This document shows positions 24,238 to 38,764 of a stretch of DNA of 64,000 bases, piece by piece. The stretch is from Thiobacillus denitrificans DSM 12475 (GTDB lineage Bacteria > Pseudomonadota > Gammaproteobacteria > Burkholderiales > Thiobacillaceae), in contig NZ_AQWL01000004.1 of NCBI RefSeq assembly GCF_000376425.1, positions 1-64,000 of the forward strand, given 5' to 3'. How positions within the stretch are numbered: the first letter of the stretch is position 1; every line of letters starts with the position of its first letter. The translations under genes were made by a program, and so were the position numbers. The notes beneath the pieces are model-generated. The model saw nothing but the letters and a program-made list of their open reading frames with translations. It ran no database searches and was not told where the DNA came from.

Positions 24238-25970
24238 AACGATACTCCGAGCGAGAAATGCAGACGGAATTTGGCGGTGGCTTCGCCATAGGCGAGGTCG
24301 AGATTCACCGGGCCGACCGGAGAGCGGTAGCGCACACCCGTGCCATAGCCCAGCACCGGCGACAGAGCACCCGGGCTGTCGGCCGCATCGCCAGCATCGA
24401 CGAACAGCGCCATGCCCCAGTCGCGGTTGAAAAAATAGTTGTATTCGACACTGCCGGTGGCGAGATAGCGCACCGATGCCACCCCGCCGGTGAGCGTGCG
24501 GCCCAGGCTCTGATAGGCATAGCCGCGCACCGAATTGTCGCCGCCGGCGCGGAACAGGAAATCGGTGGGAATGCCGTCGCGCGACTCCGCCAGTACGCTG
24601 CCGAATTCGCCGCGCAGGATCAGCCGGCCACTGTTGCCGGCACGGAAATACTGGGTGTGGCGGCCATACAGCCGGACGAAATCGGTATCCGACAGCAAGG
24701 CCTCGGCCGCACCACCGCCCTGCAGGCTCAGCACGTAGCCGCGCCGCGGATAGAACGCGCGTCCGACCGTGCGCTGCGTCCACGCATAGTTGGCCACCAG
24801 CGCCTGGTTGCGCACGTCCAGCACCTCGGCAATGCTCTGCTGTTCGGTCTGGTATTGCAGCGACAGGGTCGATTCGATCTGCCCACGCGTGCGGCTGCGC
24901 TTGGCCACAAATACCGTGGAACGGGTTTCCTGCCCCTTGATGTCTTCCTGCTTGAGCTGCATGCCAAGACTGTGTTCGTAACCCTTGGTCGTGCGCGGCC
25001 AGGCCAGTTCCGCCGCCCCCGTTTGGCGCATGGTTTCCAGGCGCGCATCGAGCTTGAGGCGCATGCCACGGTCCAGGATGTCGCGATCCAGCCACGATGC
25101 CTGCACCCGCGCGCCGGTGTCGGTACTGACGCCGGCCCCCACGCTGAACCGTTTCTCCGGCCGCTCCACCACCTCGACCCGGAGCGGCACCGCCGCCGCC
25201 AGCGCCGGATCGGGTTCGATGCGTACCGTGGCCTGTGCGTAATAGCCGCTGGATTCGAGCGCCGTCTGATAGTCCAGCAGATCCTGCTGGCGAACCGGCT
25301 TGCCGGGCCTGACCGGATTGAGGTTGCGGATGATCGACTCGGGGTAGCGCTGGCTGCCGCTGATGGTCGGCTGGCCGTAAAAGAAGGCAGGTCCGCTGTC
25401 GACCGTCAAGGTCAAGTCCGCCGCCTGTGCGGCGGGATCGATGCGCGCCTCGCTCGACTCGATCTGCGCCGCCGGATAGGCCCCCGCCAGCAGGGGCCGC
25501 AGCACTGCCAGCTTGGCCGCCTCCCAGTCCACCTGGCGAAACGGCATGCCCTGCTTCAACGTAAAGCTGCGTTCGACGCGCCCTCGCAGGCTGGCCGCAT
25601 CGGGCCGTGTTTTCAAGGCGCCGCCGAAGGCCAGTTTCACGCTGCGCACCCGCGTGCGCGCACCGGGGTCGACCCGGTAAACCACCCGCCAGTCGTCGCC
25701 CGTCCGCGTCACCGCGCTGTCCACCTGCGGCGAAAAATAGCCCTCGGTCGCCAGCAGGTCGCGTGCCGTCAGCTCGCTCTGCCGCTGCAAGCGGGCGACT
25801 TCTTCGGCATCGGGCCTTACGCCCGAGCGCGCCGCCCGCGCCGTTTCCAGATGCTGCGTCAGGAGTGCCTTGATCTCATCCGGCGCTTCGACTTCCAGCG
25901 TCAACGCGTGCGCCGGCGTCGCGGCAAGCGCCGCGAGAAGCAGCAAGGCTTTGAAAAGGCGAACAGGCAA
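24234..25970 (-). CDS. tamA: Translocation and assembly module subunit TamA (Omp85 family)
   Basis: A 578-residue outer-membrane barrel of the Omp85 family and partner of TamB. It has a signal peptide (LFKALLLLAALAATPAHA), N-terminal POTRA domains to about residue 260, and a C-terminal 16-strand barrel with the Omp85 motif region FLFRAGGDNSVRGYAYQSLG and a final aromatic residue (LGVSF). The start is TTG, with no ATG or GTG available ahead of the signal peptide and only a weak ribosome site. It is translationally coupled to tamB. Confidence 0.94.
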   Translation of the reverse strand: MPVRLFKALLLLAALAATPAHALTLEVEAPDEIKALLTQHLETARAARSGVRPDAEEVARLQRQSELTARDLLATEGYFSPQVDSAVTRTGDDWRVVYRVDPGARTRVRSVKLAFGGALKTRPDAASLRGRVERSFTLKQGMPFRQVDWEAAKLAVLRPLLAGAYPAAQIESSEARIDPAAQAADLTLTVDSGPAFFYGQPTISGSQRYPESIIRNLNPVRPGKPVRQQDLLDYQTALESSGYYAQATVRIEPDPALAAAVPLRVEVVERPEKRFSVGAGVSTDTGARVQASWLDRDILDRGMRLKLDARLETMRQTGAAELAWPRTTKGYEHSLGMQLKQEDIKGQETRSTVFVAKRSRTRGQIESTLSLQYQTEQQSIAEVLDVRNQALVANYAWTQRTVGRAFYPRRGYVLSLQGGGAAEALLSDTDFVRLYGRHTQYFRAGNSGRLILRGEFGSVLAESRDGIPTDFLFRAGGDNSVRGYAYQSLGRTLTGGVASVRYLATGSVEYNYFFNRDWGMALFVDAGDAADSPGALSPVLGYGTGVRYRSPVGPVNLDLAYGEATAKFRLHFSLGVSF

Positions 25971-26129
25971 GACAAACCCGACGGAGAATAACGTCGAGCC
26001 ATTCTAGGGGGTGCGGTGGAATCGGGCAAAACCACGCGCGAACCGCTCCGGCTTTCCCGGACGTCTTCGGGCCGCTTGTTGCATTACGCGGCCTCCCGGA
26101 CGCCGCCGGAGTCAGTCCGGCTGGCTTTA

Positions 26130-28721
<2,592 letters not shown>

Positions 28722-28757
28722 AGGTGACCTCGTGCTTAAGGTATATTGAATGACAGC

Positions 28758-28788
28758 TAAATGATGCCTTGCCGGGCGATTTCAACCC
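28758..28788 (-). promoter_or_regulatory. Candidate heat-shock (sigma-32-like) promoter of clpB
   Basis: On the minus strand, GGGTTGAA (28788-28781) resembles the -35 core CTTGAA, and CATCATTTA (28766-28758) is a partial match to the -10 CCCATNT, with 14 bp between. The distance to the clpB ATG is about 37 bp. The match is partial and rests on the expectation that clpB is heat-inducible. Confidence 0.35.
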
Positions 28789-28791
28789 TTT

Positions 28792-29637
28792 ATGTCTGAA
28801 TTGAGCGTAGAACAGGTTTTGTCCGATGTCGCGCGCGCGCTGGCCGAAGATGTCGGCAGCGGCGATCTTACCGCCCAACTGATCCCCGCAGCGCAAACCG
28901 CCCGCGCCCGTGTCATCACCCGCGAACCCGCCGTGATCGCCGGACGGCCGTGGTTCGACGCCTGTTTCCGCGTGCTCGACTCCGCCTGCACCCTCGACTG
29001 GCGGGTCGGCGAGGGCGCTGCCGTCGCCGCCGGCAGCGTGCTGGTGGATATCGGCGGCAACGCCCGCGCGCTGCTGACCGCCGAGCGCGCGGCGCTGAAT
29101 TTCCTGCAGGCCCTGTCGGCCGTGGCCACCGCCACCCGGCCCTACGTCGAGGCGGTGCGCGGCACCCACGCCGTCATTCTCGATACCCGCAAGACCCTGC
29201 CCGGTCTGCGCATCGCCGAAAAATACGCGGTGCGAGCCGGCGGCGGACAGAACCAGCGCACAGGCCTGTACGACGGCATCCTGATCAAGGAAAACCACAT
29301 CGCCGCGGCGGGCGGCATCGCACCAGTGCTGGAAGCGGCGCTCAGACTGGCTGACGGCAAGGCCAGCGTGCAGATCGAGGTGGAAAACCTCGACGAGCTC
29401 GAACAGGCGCTGGCCGCCGGCGCGCCACTGATCCTGCTCGACAATTTCGGTCTGGCCGATCTGCGCCGCGCGGTGCAGCTCACCCATGGCCGCGCCCTGC
29501 TCGAAGCTTCCGGCAACATCACGCTGGAGACGGTGCGCGCCGTGGCCGAAACCGGGGTCGACCGCATTTCCATCGGCGGACTCACCAAGCATATCCGCGC
29601 GGTCGACCTGTCGATGCGCATCGACGCCGATGATTGA
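28792..29637 (+). CDS. nadC: Nicotinate-nucleotide pyrophosphorylase (quinolinate phosphoribosyltransferase)
   Basis: NadC converts quinolinate and PRPP to nicotinate mononucleotide, the entry of de novo NAD synthesis. Visible family motifs are LNFLQALSAVATATR, ILDTRKTLPGLR, KYAVRAGGGQNQRTGLYD, IKENHI and the C-terminal EASGNITLETVRA. 281 residues, normal. The ATG at 28792 is unambiguous. It is followed by a GNAT gene with an 8-base overlap, so they are likely co-transcribed. The last NAD step (nadE) is also in this window at 33852-35480. Confidence 0.96.
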   Translation: MSELSVEQVLSDVARALAEDVGSGDLTAQLIPAAQTARARVITREPAVIAGRPWFDACFRVLDSACTLDWRVGEGAAVAAGSVLVDIGGNARALLTAERAALNFLQALSAVATATRPYVEAVRGTHAVILDTRKTLPGLRIAEKYAVRAGGGQNQRTGLYDGILIKENHIAAAGGIAPVLEAALRLADGKASVQIEVENLDELEQALAAGAPLILLDNFGLADLRRAVQLTHGRALLEASGNITLETVRAVAETGVDRISIGGLTKHIRAVDLSMRIDADD

Positions 29638-30112
29638 GCTTGTCCGTGCCCGCTACGGCCACCCCCCGCATGCCGCCGCGCTGCTCGCATTGCTGGATGC
29701 CTATGCGCGCGACCCGGCGGGTGGCGGCGTGCCGCTCAGCGACTTCGCCCGCGACAACCTGATCGGCGAACTCGCTGCGCGACCATCCATCTTCAGCGTG
29801 CTGGCGTTCGACGACGGTGTTCCGGTCGGCCTTATCAACGCCATCGAAGGCTTTTCCACCTTCGCCTGCCGGCCGCTGGTCAACGTCCACGACGTCGTCG
29901 TCCTGCAAAGCCATCGCGGCCGCGGCATTGCCGCGCAATTGTTCGCCGGGGTCGAGGCCATCGCGCGCGAGCGCAACGCCTGCAAGCTGACGCTGGAAGT
30001 CCTCTCCGGCAACCGCGCCGCGCGCTCGCTGTATGAAAAACTGGGCTTTGCCGACTACCAGCTTGATCCCGTGATGGGTCACGCACAGTTCCTGCAGAAG
30101 TGGCTGGATTGA
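29630..30112 (+). CDS. GNAT family N-acetyltransferase
   Basis: A 160-residue acetyl-CoA-dependent acetyltransferase of unknown acceptor. The CoA-binding loop is QSHRGRGIAAQLF (motif A, Q/RxxGxG/A form), followed by LTLEVLSGNRAARSLYEKLGFADY (motif B). The frame extends upstream in nadC, but the ATG at 29630 gives a normal GNAT start. It overlaps nadC by 8 bases and is overlapped by the ligase gene downstream. Confidence 0.85.
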   Translation: MIELVRARYGHPPHAAALLALLDAYARDPAGGGVPLSDFARDNLIGELAARPSIFSVLAFDDGVPVGLINAIEGFSTFACRPLVNVHDVVVLQSHRGRGIAAQLFAGVEAIARERNACKLTLEVLSGNRAARSLYEKLGFADYQLDPVMGHAQFLQKWLD

Positions 30113-30951
30113 AGCGCGCGCTGGCCGCGCTGGTGCTGGCATGGGCCGCATGGCTACCGCAGCCGGCACCGGCCGACACTGCACCGGCGATGCTGCTGGC
30201 CGAGGTGTACGCTGCCGACGTCGACGTCACGCGATACTGGGTGAGCGAGAAATTCGACGGCGTGCGCGCCCAGTGGGACGGCCGCACCCTGCGCTTTCGC
30301 GGCGGCGGCCTGGTTCCAGCGCCGCCCTGGTTCACCGAAAACTTTCCGCCGCTGCCGCTCGACGGCGAACTGTGGATAGCCCGCGACCAGTTCGATGCCC
30401 TGTCGGGCACGGTGCGCAGGATCGAGCCGGTCGATGCCGAATGGCGGCAGGTGCGTTACCTGGTTTTCGAACTGCCCGGCGCGGCCGGCGACTTCAGCCA
30501 GCGCGTCCGGCAGATGCGAACCATCGTCGAACTCGCCGCCGTGCCCTGGCTGCAGGCCGTCGAGCAGACGCGCGTGGCTGACCGCGCCGGGCTGATGCAG
30601 CGGCTCGACGCCGTGGTGCAGGGTGGCGGCGAAGGCCTGATGCTGCATCGCGCCGACGCGCCCACCCTCGCCGGCCGCAGCGATACGCTGCTGAAACTGA
30701 AACCCTGGCTGGATACCGAGGCGGTCGTGGTCGGCTACGTTCCCGGCAAGGGCAAATACCGGGGCATGACCGGCGCACTGCAGATGGAAATGCCGGACGG
30801 CAGGCGCTTCCGCATCGGCAGCGGCCTCTCCGACGCGTTGCGCCGCCAGCCGCCGCCCATCGGCGCACGCATCACCTATCGCTACCAGCAGTTGACGAAG
30901 AACGGCCTGCCGCGGTTTCCGCGCTATCTGCGGGTGAGGGAAGATTTCTAA
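30100..30951 (+). CDS. Periplasmic ATP-dependent DNA ligase (LigE type)
   Basis: A 283-residue minimal ATP-dependent DNA ligase with a signal peptide (LVLAWAAWLPQPAPA), pointing to a periplasmic Lig E enzyme, proposed in relatives to act on incoming or extracellular DNA. The adenylation motif KFDG has its Lys at residue 51; LDGELW (motif III), EGLMLH (IV) and LLKLKPW (V) follow; the last ~80 residues form the OB-fold, ending in the RxDK-like region TKNGLPRFP. The start is GTG at 30100; a TTG at 30109 overlapping the upstream stop (TTGA) is an alternative. Extra DNA-binding domains are absent, as in the family. Confidence 0.88.
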   Translation: MAGLKRALAALVLAWAAWLPQPAPADTAPAMLLAEVYAADVDVTRYWVSEKFDGVRAQWDGRTLRFRGGGLVPAPPWFTENFPPLPLDGELWIARDQFDALSGTVRRIEPVDAEWRQVRYLVFELPGAAGDFSQRVRQMRTIVELAAVPWLQAVEQTRVADRAGLMQRLDAVVQGGGEGLMLHRADAPTLAGRSDTLLKLKPWLDTEAVVVGYVPGKGKYRGMTGALQMEMPDGRRFRIGSGLSDALRRQPPPIGARITYRYQQLTKNGLPRFPRYLRVREDF

Positions 30952-30955
30952 CGGC

Positions 30956-31678
30956 TTATCCCAGCCAGATCAGCGCCGCCATCCGTCCGGTCACGCCGTC
31001 GCGGCGGTATGAATAGAAACTGTCCGCTTCGCTGAACGTGCAGCGCCCACCGCCGTAGACTGCCTGCACGCCCACACGATCAAGGCGGATGCGCGCCAGT
31101 TGATAAATGTCGGCAAGCCATTTGCCCGGCGCAGGTTGTGGAACAAACGCGGCACCAGCGTCGGGGTGCCGGTTCACGAACGCCTGCCGCACCTCGTCGC
31201 CGACTTCGAACGCCTGCGGCCCGATGGCGGCGCCCATCCAGGCGATGATCTCGGCCGGCGGCGCCTGCATCGCGGCGACGGTAGCTTCGAGCACGCCGCC
31301 GGCCAGCCCGCGCCAGCCCGCGTGGGCAGCCGCGACAACACTGCCGGCACGGTCGCAGAACAGCACCGGCAGGCAGTCGGCGGTGAGCACGGCGCAGACC
31401 TGCCCGGGTTCACGAGTGAACGATGCATCGGCTTCGGGATTCGGTTCGGGTCCGAGTTCGAGTGCGCGCGCGCTGTGGACCTGTTTGAGCCAGCCCGGCT
31501 CGGCAGGAAGACGCTGGCGCAGTCGCGCGCGATTGGCGGCAACGCGGGCAGGGGCGTCGCCGACGTGGTCGCCGAGGTTGAGGCTGGCCCAGGAGGCCTC
31601 GCTGACGCCGCCCGTACGGGTGGTCATCAGGCTTTTTACCCGCGCCGGCGCGGGCCAGTCGGGAACGATCGGCTTCAC
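30956..31678 (-). CDS. pgeF: Multicopper-oxidase-fold purine nucleosidase / polyphenol oxidase (YfiH family)
   Basis: A 240-residue member of the YfiH/LACC1 family. In relatives it acts as a purine nucleoside enzyme or clears mis-incorporated UDP-MurNAc-L-Ser (PgeF); the precise job here is not shown. Metal-site residues lie in LKQVHS, CLPVLFCD and AAHAGWRGLAGGVLE, and the conserved IGPQAFEVGDEV follows. It overlaps the rluD stop by four bases (ATGA), a common neighbour pair in Proteobacteria (rluD-yfiH). Confidence 0.88.
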   Translation of the reverse strand: MKPIVPDWPAPARVKSLMTTRTGGVSEASWASLNLGDHVGDAPARVAANRARLRQRLPAEPGWLKQVHSARALELGPEPNPEADASFTREPGQVCAVLTADCLPVLFCDRAGSVVAAAHAGWRGLAGGVLEATVAAMQAPPAEIIAWMGAAIGPQAFEVGDEVRQAFVNRHPDAGAAFVPQPAPGKWLADIYQLARIRLDRVGVQAVYGGGRCTFSEADSFYSYRRDGVTGRMAALIWLG

Positions 31679-32652
31679 TTGCCCCAGTCGGTGTTGTCGC
31701 GCAGTGCCTGCAGCAGCGAGGCGAAATCAGGCGGCAAAGGGCATTCCCATTGCATGTAATCCTGCGTGACCGGGTGGATCAGGCCGAGCTTTTCGGCGTG
31801 CAGCGCCTGGCGCGGGAACGGAATCTTGAGGTGGCTGCGGCGGCTGGCGCTGTAGACCGATTCGCCGACCAGCGGATGGCCGATGTGCTGCATGTGGACG
31901 CGGATCTGGTGGGTGCGCCCGGTTTCCAGCTTGCAGCGCAGCAGGGTGATCCCCGGAAAGCGCTCGACCACGTCGTAATGGGTGACCGCCTGCTTGCCCA
32001 TGCTGTGCACGGTGCGCTTGGTGCGGTTGTGCGGATCGCGCGCCAGCGGCGCATCGACGGTGCCGGCGTGGTCGACCTCGCCATACACCAGGGCGAGGTA
32101 TTCGCGCTTGACGCTGCGCGCCTGCAGCTGGCGCACCAGGTCGGTATGCGCGCGCAGGGTTTTGGCGACGACCAGCAGGCCGGATGTGTCCTTGTCGAGC
32201 CGGTGCACGATGCCGGCGCGCGGCAGTTCGGCGACCTGCGGCACGTGATGCAGCAGCGCGTTGAGCAGCGTTCCCTGGCGGTTTCCGCTGCCAGGATGGA
32301 CCACCAGCCCGACCGGTTTGTCGATGACCATCAGCACCGGATCTTCGAACACCACGTTGAGCGGAATGGCCTCCGGCGCGTCGGGGGTGGCGTCCGGATC
32401 CGGCTCGATTTCGACCCGTACCGCCTCGCCGCCGCTGACCTTCATCCTGGTCGTGCCCCAGGCGTCGTCCACCGCGATCTTGCGCGCACGGATCCAGTTC
32501 TGGATGCGGTTGCGCGAAAACTCCGGCAGCAGGGCGGCCAGGGCCTGGTCCAGGCGCTGGCCGCCCTGCGCATCCGGGATCACCAGCTGACGGATATCGC
32601 CCTGGCTATTTCCCTTATAATCGGTCGACGAATTTTCTGTGTCTTTTCCCAT
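31675..32652 (-). CDS. rluD: 23S rRNA pseudouridine synthase RluD
   Basis: Makes pseudouridines in helix 69 of 23S rRNA (1911/1915/1917 in E. coli). The N-terminal S4 domain (QRLDQALAALLPEFSRNRIQNWI) is followed by the catalytic segment IVHRLDKDTSGLLVVAKT with the essential Asp, and RTHQIRVHMQHIGHPLVGE. The frame extends upstream, but that would run into bamD; the ATG at 32652 gives 325 residues, the usual length. Its start codon shares CATG with the divergent bamD start. Confidence 0.92.
   Translation of the reverse strand: MGKDTENSSTDYKGNSQGDIRQLVIPDAQGGQRLDQALAALLPEFSRNRIQNWIRARKIAVDDAWGTTRMKVSGGEAVRVEIEPDPDATPDAPEAIPLNVVFEDPVLMVIDKPVGLVVHPGSGNRQGTLLNALLHHVPQVAELPRAGIVHRLDKDTSGLLVVAKTLRAHTDLVRQLQARSVKREYLALVYGEVDHAGTVDAPLARDPHNRTKRTVHSMGKQAVTHYDVVERFPGITLLRCKLETGRTHQIRVHMQHIGHPLVGESVYSASRRSHLKIPFPRQALHAEKLGLIHPVTQDYMQWECPLPPDFASLLQALRDNTDWGK
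32616..32621 (+). promoter_or_regulatory. Candidate -10 box (TATAAT) for bamD
   Basis: A perfect TATAAT, rare in this GC-rich sequence, lies 30 bp before the bamD ATG, inside the first codons of rluD on the other strand. No good -35 hexamer is visible at 16-18 bp. If used, the mRNA leader would be about 20-25 bases. Confidence 0.4.
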
Positions 32653-33496
32653 GCTTAAGCAACGTTCATCCGGTTTCAATACATTCAATCGGGCGCCCGG
32701 CCTCAAACCGGCGCTGGGCAGCGCACTCCTGGCCGCTGCGCTCACCCTGGGCGGCTGCGGCCTGCTGCCCGAGGTCAAGGATGAAACCGCGGGCTGGTCG
32801 GCGCAAAAGCTCTATGCCGAGGCGAAAGACAATCTCAACGAGGGCAACTACGAACGGTCGGTCAAGCTGTTCGAAACGCTGGAGTCGCGCTACCCGTTCG
32901 GCCGCTATGCGCAGCAGGCGCAGCTCGAAGTCGCCTACGCCTACTACAAGGACAACGAGCCGATTTCCGCCATTGCCGCGTGCGACCGCTTCATCAAGCT
33001 GCACCCCAATCACCCTAACGTCGATTACGCCTACTATCTGAAGGGCCTGGCGAATTTTAACGACGACCTCGGCCTGTTGGGCAACCTGGTCGATCAGGAC
33101 ATGAGCGAACGCGATCCCAAGGCTGCACGCGACGCATTCCTGTCGTTCAAGGAACTGGCCACCCGCTTCCCCGACAGCAAGTACGCCGCCGATTCGACCG
33201 CCCGCATGAAGTACCTGGTCAATGCGCTGGCCGGCAACGAAGTCCACGTCGCCAAATACTATCTGAAACGCGAGGCCTGGGTAGCCGCTGCCAATCGTGC
33301 CAAGGAAGTGCTGAAAACCTATCCCGAAGCCCCTGCCCTGGAAGAGGCGCTGGCGATCATGGTGATTGCCTACGACAAGCTGAAACTGACCGACCTGCGC
33401 GACGATGCGCAGCGCGTGCTGACGCTCAATTTCCCCAATAGCAAGTACAGCAAGGGTGTCAGTACCGAGGGCAAGGCCTGGTACCGGTTCTGGTGA
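32651..33496 (+). CDS. bamD: Outer membrane protein assembly factor BamD
   Basis: A lipoprotein of the BAM complex that inserts outer-membrane barrels. The signal peptide has lipobox LGGC; five TPR repeats follow (for example WSAQKLYAEAKDNLNEGNYERSVKLFETLESRYPFG, shown here only as its boundaries at ~45-80). The length of 281 is normal. The ATG at 32651 is chosen; a GTG four codons upstream is in frame. It partners with BamA, encoded at 45172-47472. It is transcribed alone, divergent from rluD and convergent with glnB. Confidence 0.95.
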   Translation: MLKQRSSGFNTFNRAPGLKPALGSALLAAALTLGGCGLLPEVKDETAGWSAQKLYAEAKDNLNEGNYERSVKLFETLESRYPFGRYAQQAQLEVAYAYYKDNEPISAIAACDRFIKLHPNHPNVDYAYYLKGLANFNDDLGLLGNLVDQDMSERDPKAARDAFLSFKELATRFPDSKYAADSTARMKYLVNALAGNEVHVAKYYLKREAWVAAANRAKEVLKTYPEAPALEEALAIMVIAYDKLKLTDLRDDAQRVLTLNFPNSKYSKGVSTEGKAWYRFW

Positions 33497-33516
33497 TCGA
33501 TCGGCAAGGCGGCAGA

Positions 33517-37509
<3,993 letters not shown>

Positions 37510-37519
37510 GTGTTTTTCG

Positions 37520-38716
37520 ATGGAAGCTCGCCAAAACGTGCATTTTGAAGCAAACCCCCCCGATGCGGAAGCTGTCATCCGCGTCGTTCCTCACATGGCC
37601 GAACTGCCGGCCGACGCCTGGAACGCCCTGGCCGGCGACTCGCCCTTCGTGCAGCACGCTTTCCTGCATGCGCTGGAGATCACCGGCTGCGTCGGCGCCG
37701 ACATCGGCTGGGAGCCGGTGCACCTGGCGCTATTCAGGAACGGCCGGCTGGATGCCGCGATGCCGCTCTATGTCAAGCATCACTCGTGGGGCGAATTCGT
37801 GTTCGATTGGTCGTGGGCCGATGCCTACCGCCGTCATGGTCTGAACTACTATCCCAAGCTGGTGTGCTGCGCACCCTTCTCGCCAGTACCCGGCCCGCGT
37901 CTGCTGGCACGGAATGACGCCGACCGTGCCATGCTGATCCAGGCCGCGCTGAAGCTCACCCGCGATCTGAACTGCTCGTCCTTCCACATCCTGTTCCCCT
38001 CCGAGCCCGATCATGCCGCGCTTGAGGCCACCTCCCTCCTGCACCGCAGCGGCTTCCAGTTCCATTGGAACTCATGCCCGCCAGGCTGCAACGCGGGCTA
38101 CGCCAGCTTCGACGACTTCCTTGCCGCGATGACGCACGACAAGCGCAAGAAAATCCGTCAGGAAAGAAAGAAGCTCGCCTCGCTGGGCGTGCGCTTCCGC
38201 TGGGTCGAGGGCACGGAGAGCACCGACGCCGACTGGGACCATTTCTATCGCTGCTACGCCGACACCTACGCCCGTCACCGCAGCGAACCGCATCTCAACC
38301 GTGCCTTTTTTGCCGCCCTGCGCAGGACGATGCCGGACAAGCTGCTGCTGATCATCGCGGACAAGGACGGCGAGCCGATCGCCTGCTCGTTCTGTGTGAA
38401 AGACGGCACGCGGCTGTACGGCCGCCACTGGGGCACGCTGGAATACGTGCCCGGCCTGCATTTCGAAACCTGCTACCAGCAGGGCATCGAATACGCGATC
38501 GTGCACGGCCTGCAGGTGTTCGAAGGGGGGGCGCAGGGCGAGCACAAGCTGTCGCGCGGCCTGGTGCCCACCGCTACCCACTCCTGGCACTGGCTGGAAA
38601 ACACCGAATTCCGCGAGGCGGTCGACCGTTTCCTGGAACGCGAAACCGACGCCATCACGCATTACATGGATGAACTCGAGGGGCCGTTCCGGCGCGATCC
38701 GCCAGGCCCGGCATAA
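37520..38716 (+). CDS. FemAB-like / GNAT acyltransferase (PF04339 type)
   Basis: A ~398-residue protein of the group annotated as peptidoglycan biosynthesis/recognition acyltransferases (DUF482, FemAB-like double GNAT fold). Family segments are WNALAGDSPFVQHAFLHALE, PLYVKHHSWGEFVFDWSWADAYRRHGLNYYPKL, and the C-terminal FEGGAQGEHKLSRGLVPTATHSWHW. Substrate and biological role are not established for the family. The start is uncertain: ATG at 37520 is used; an ATG at 37508 shares CATG with the sucC start. It ends at a strong bidirectional terminator. Confidence 0.82.
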   Translation: MEARQNVHFEANPPDAEAVIRVVPHMAELPADAWNALAGDSPFVQHAFLHALEITGCVGADIGWEPVHLALFRNGRLDAAMPLYVKHHSWGEFVFDWSWADAYRRHGLNYYPKLVCCAPFSPVPGPRLLARNDADRAMLIQAALKLTRDLNCSSFHILFPSEPDHAALEATSLLHRSGFQFHWNSCPPGCNAGYASFDDFLAAMTHDKRKKIRQERKKLASLGVRFRWVEGTESTDADWDHFYRCYADTYARHRSEPHLNRAFFAALRRTMPDKLLLIIADKDGEPIACSFCVKDGTRLYGRHWGTLEYVPGLHFETCYQQGIEYAIVHGLQVFEGGAQGEHKLSRGLVPTATHSWHWLENTEFREAVDRFLERETDAITHYMDELEGPFRRDPPGPA

Positions 38717-38736
38717 AGACGGATACGCCACACGAC

Positions 38737-38762
38737 AAAACGGCGGGGAAACCCGCCGTTTT
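38737..38762. terminator. Bidirectional intrinsic terminator
   Basis: A 7-bp GC stem (CGGCGGG / CCCGCCG) with a GAAA loop, flanked by AAAA on the left and TTTT on the right, so it works in both directions. It lies exactly between the convergent FemAB-like and antiporter genes. Confidence 0.92.
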
Positions 38763-38764
38763 CA

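Noticed and set aside
20779-24291. 1170-codon open frame opposite tamB
   Set aside because: Antisense shadow of the repetitive tamB gene; composition is Gln/Arg-rich without domains or a ribosome site.
24238-25095. N-terminal extension of tamB inside tamA
   Set aside because: The longer frame gives a Gly/Arg-rich, motif-free extension ahead of the membrane anchor; the TTG at 24237 with a ribosome site explains the real start.
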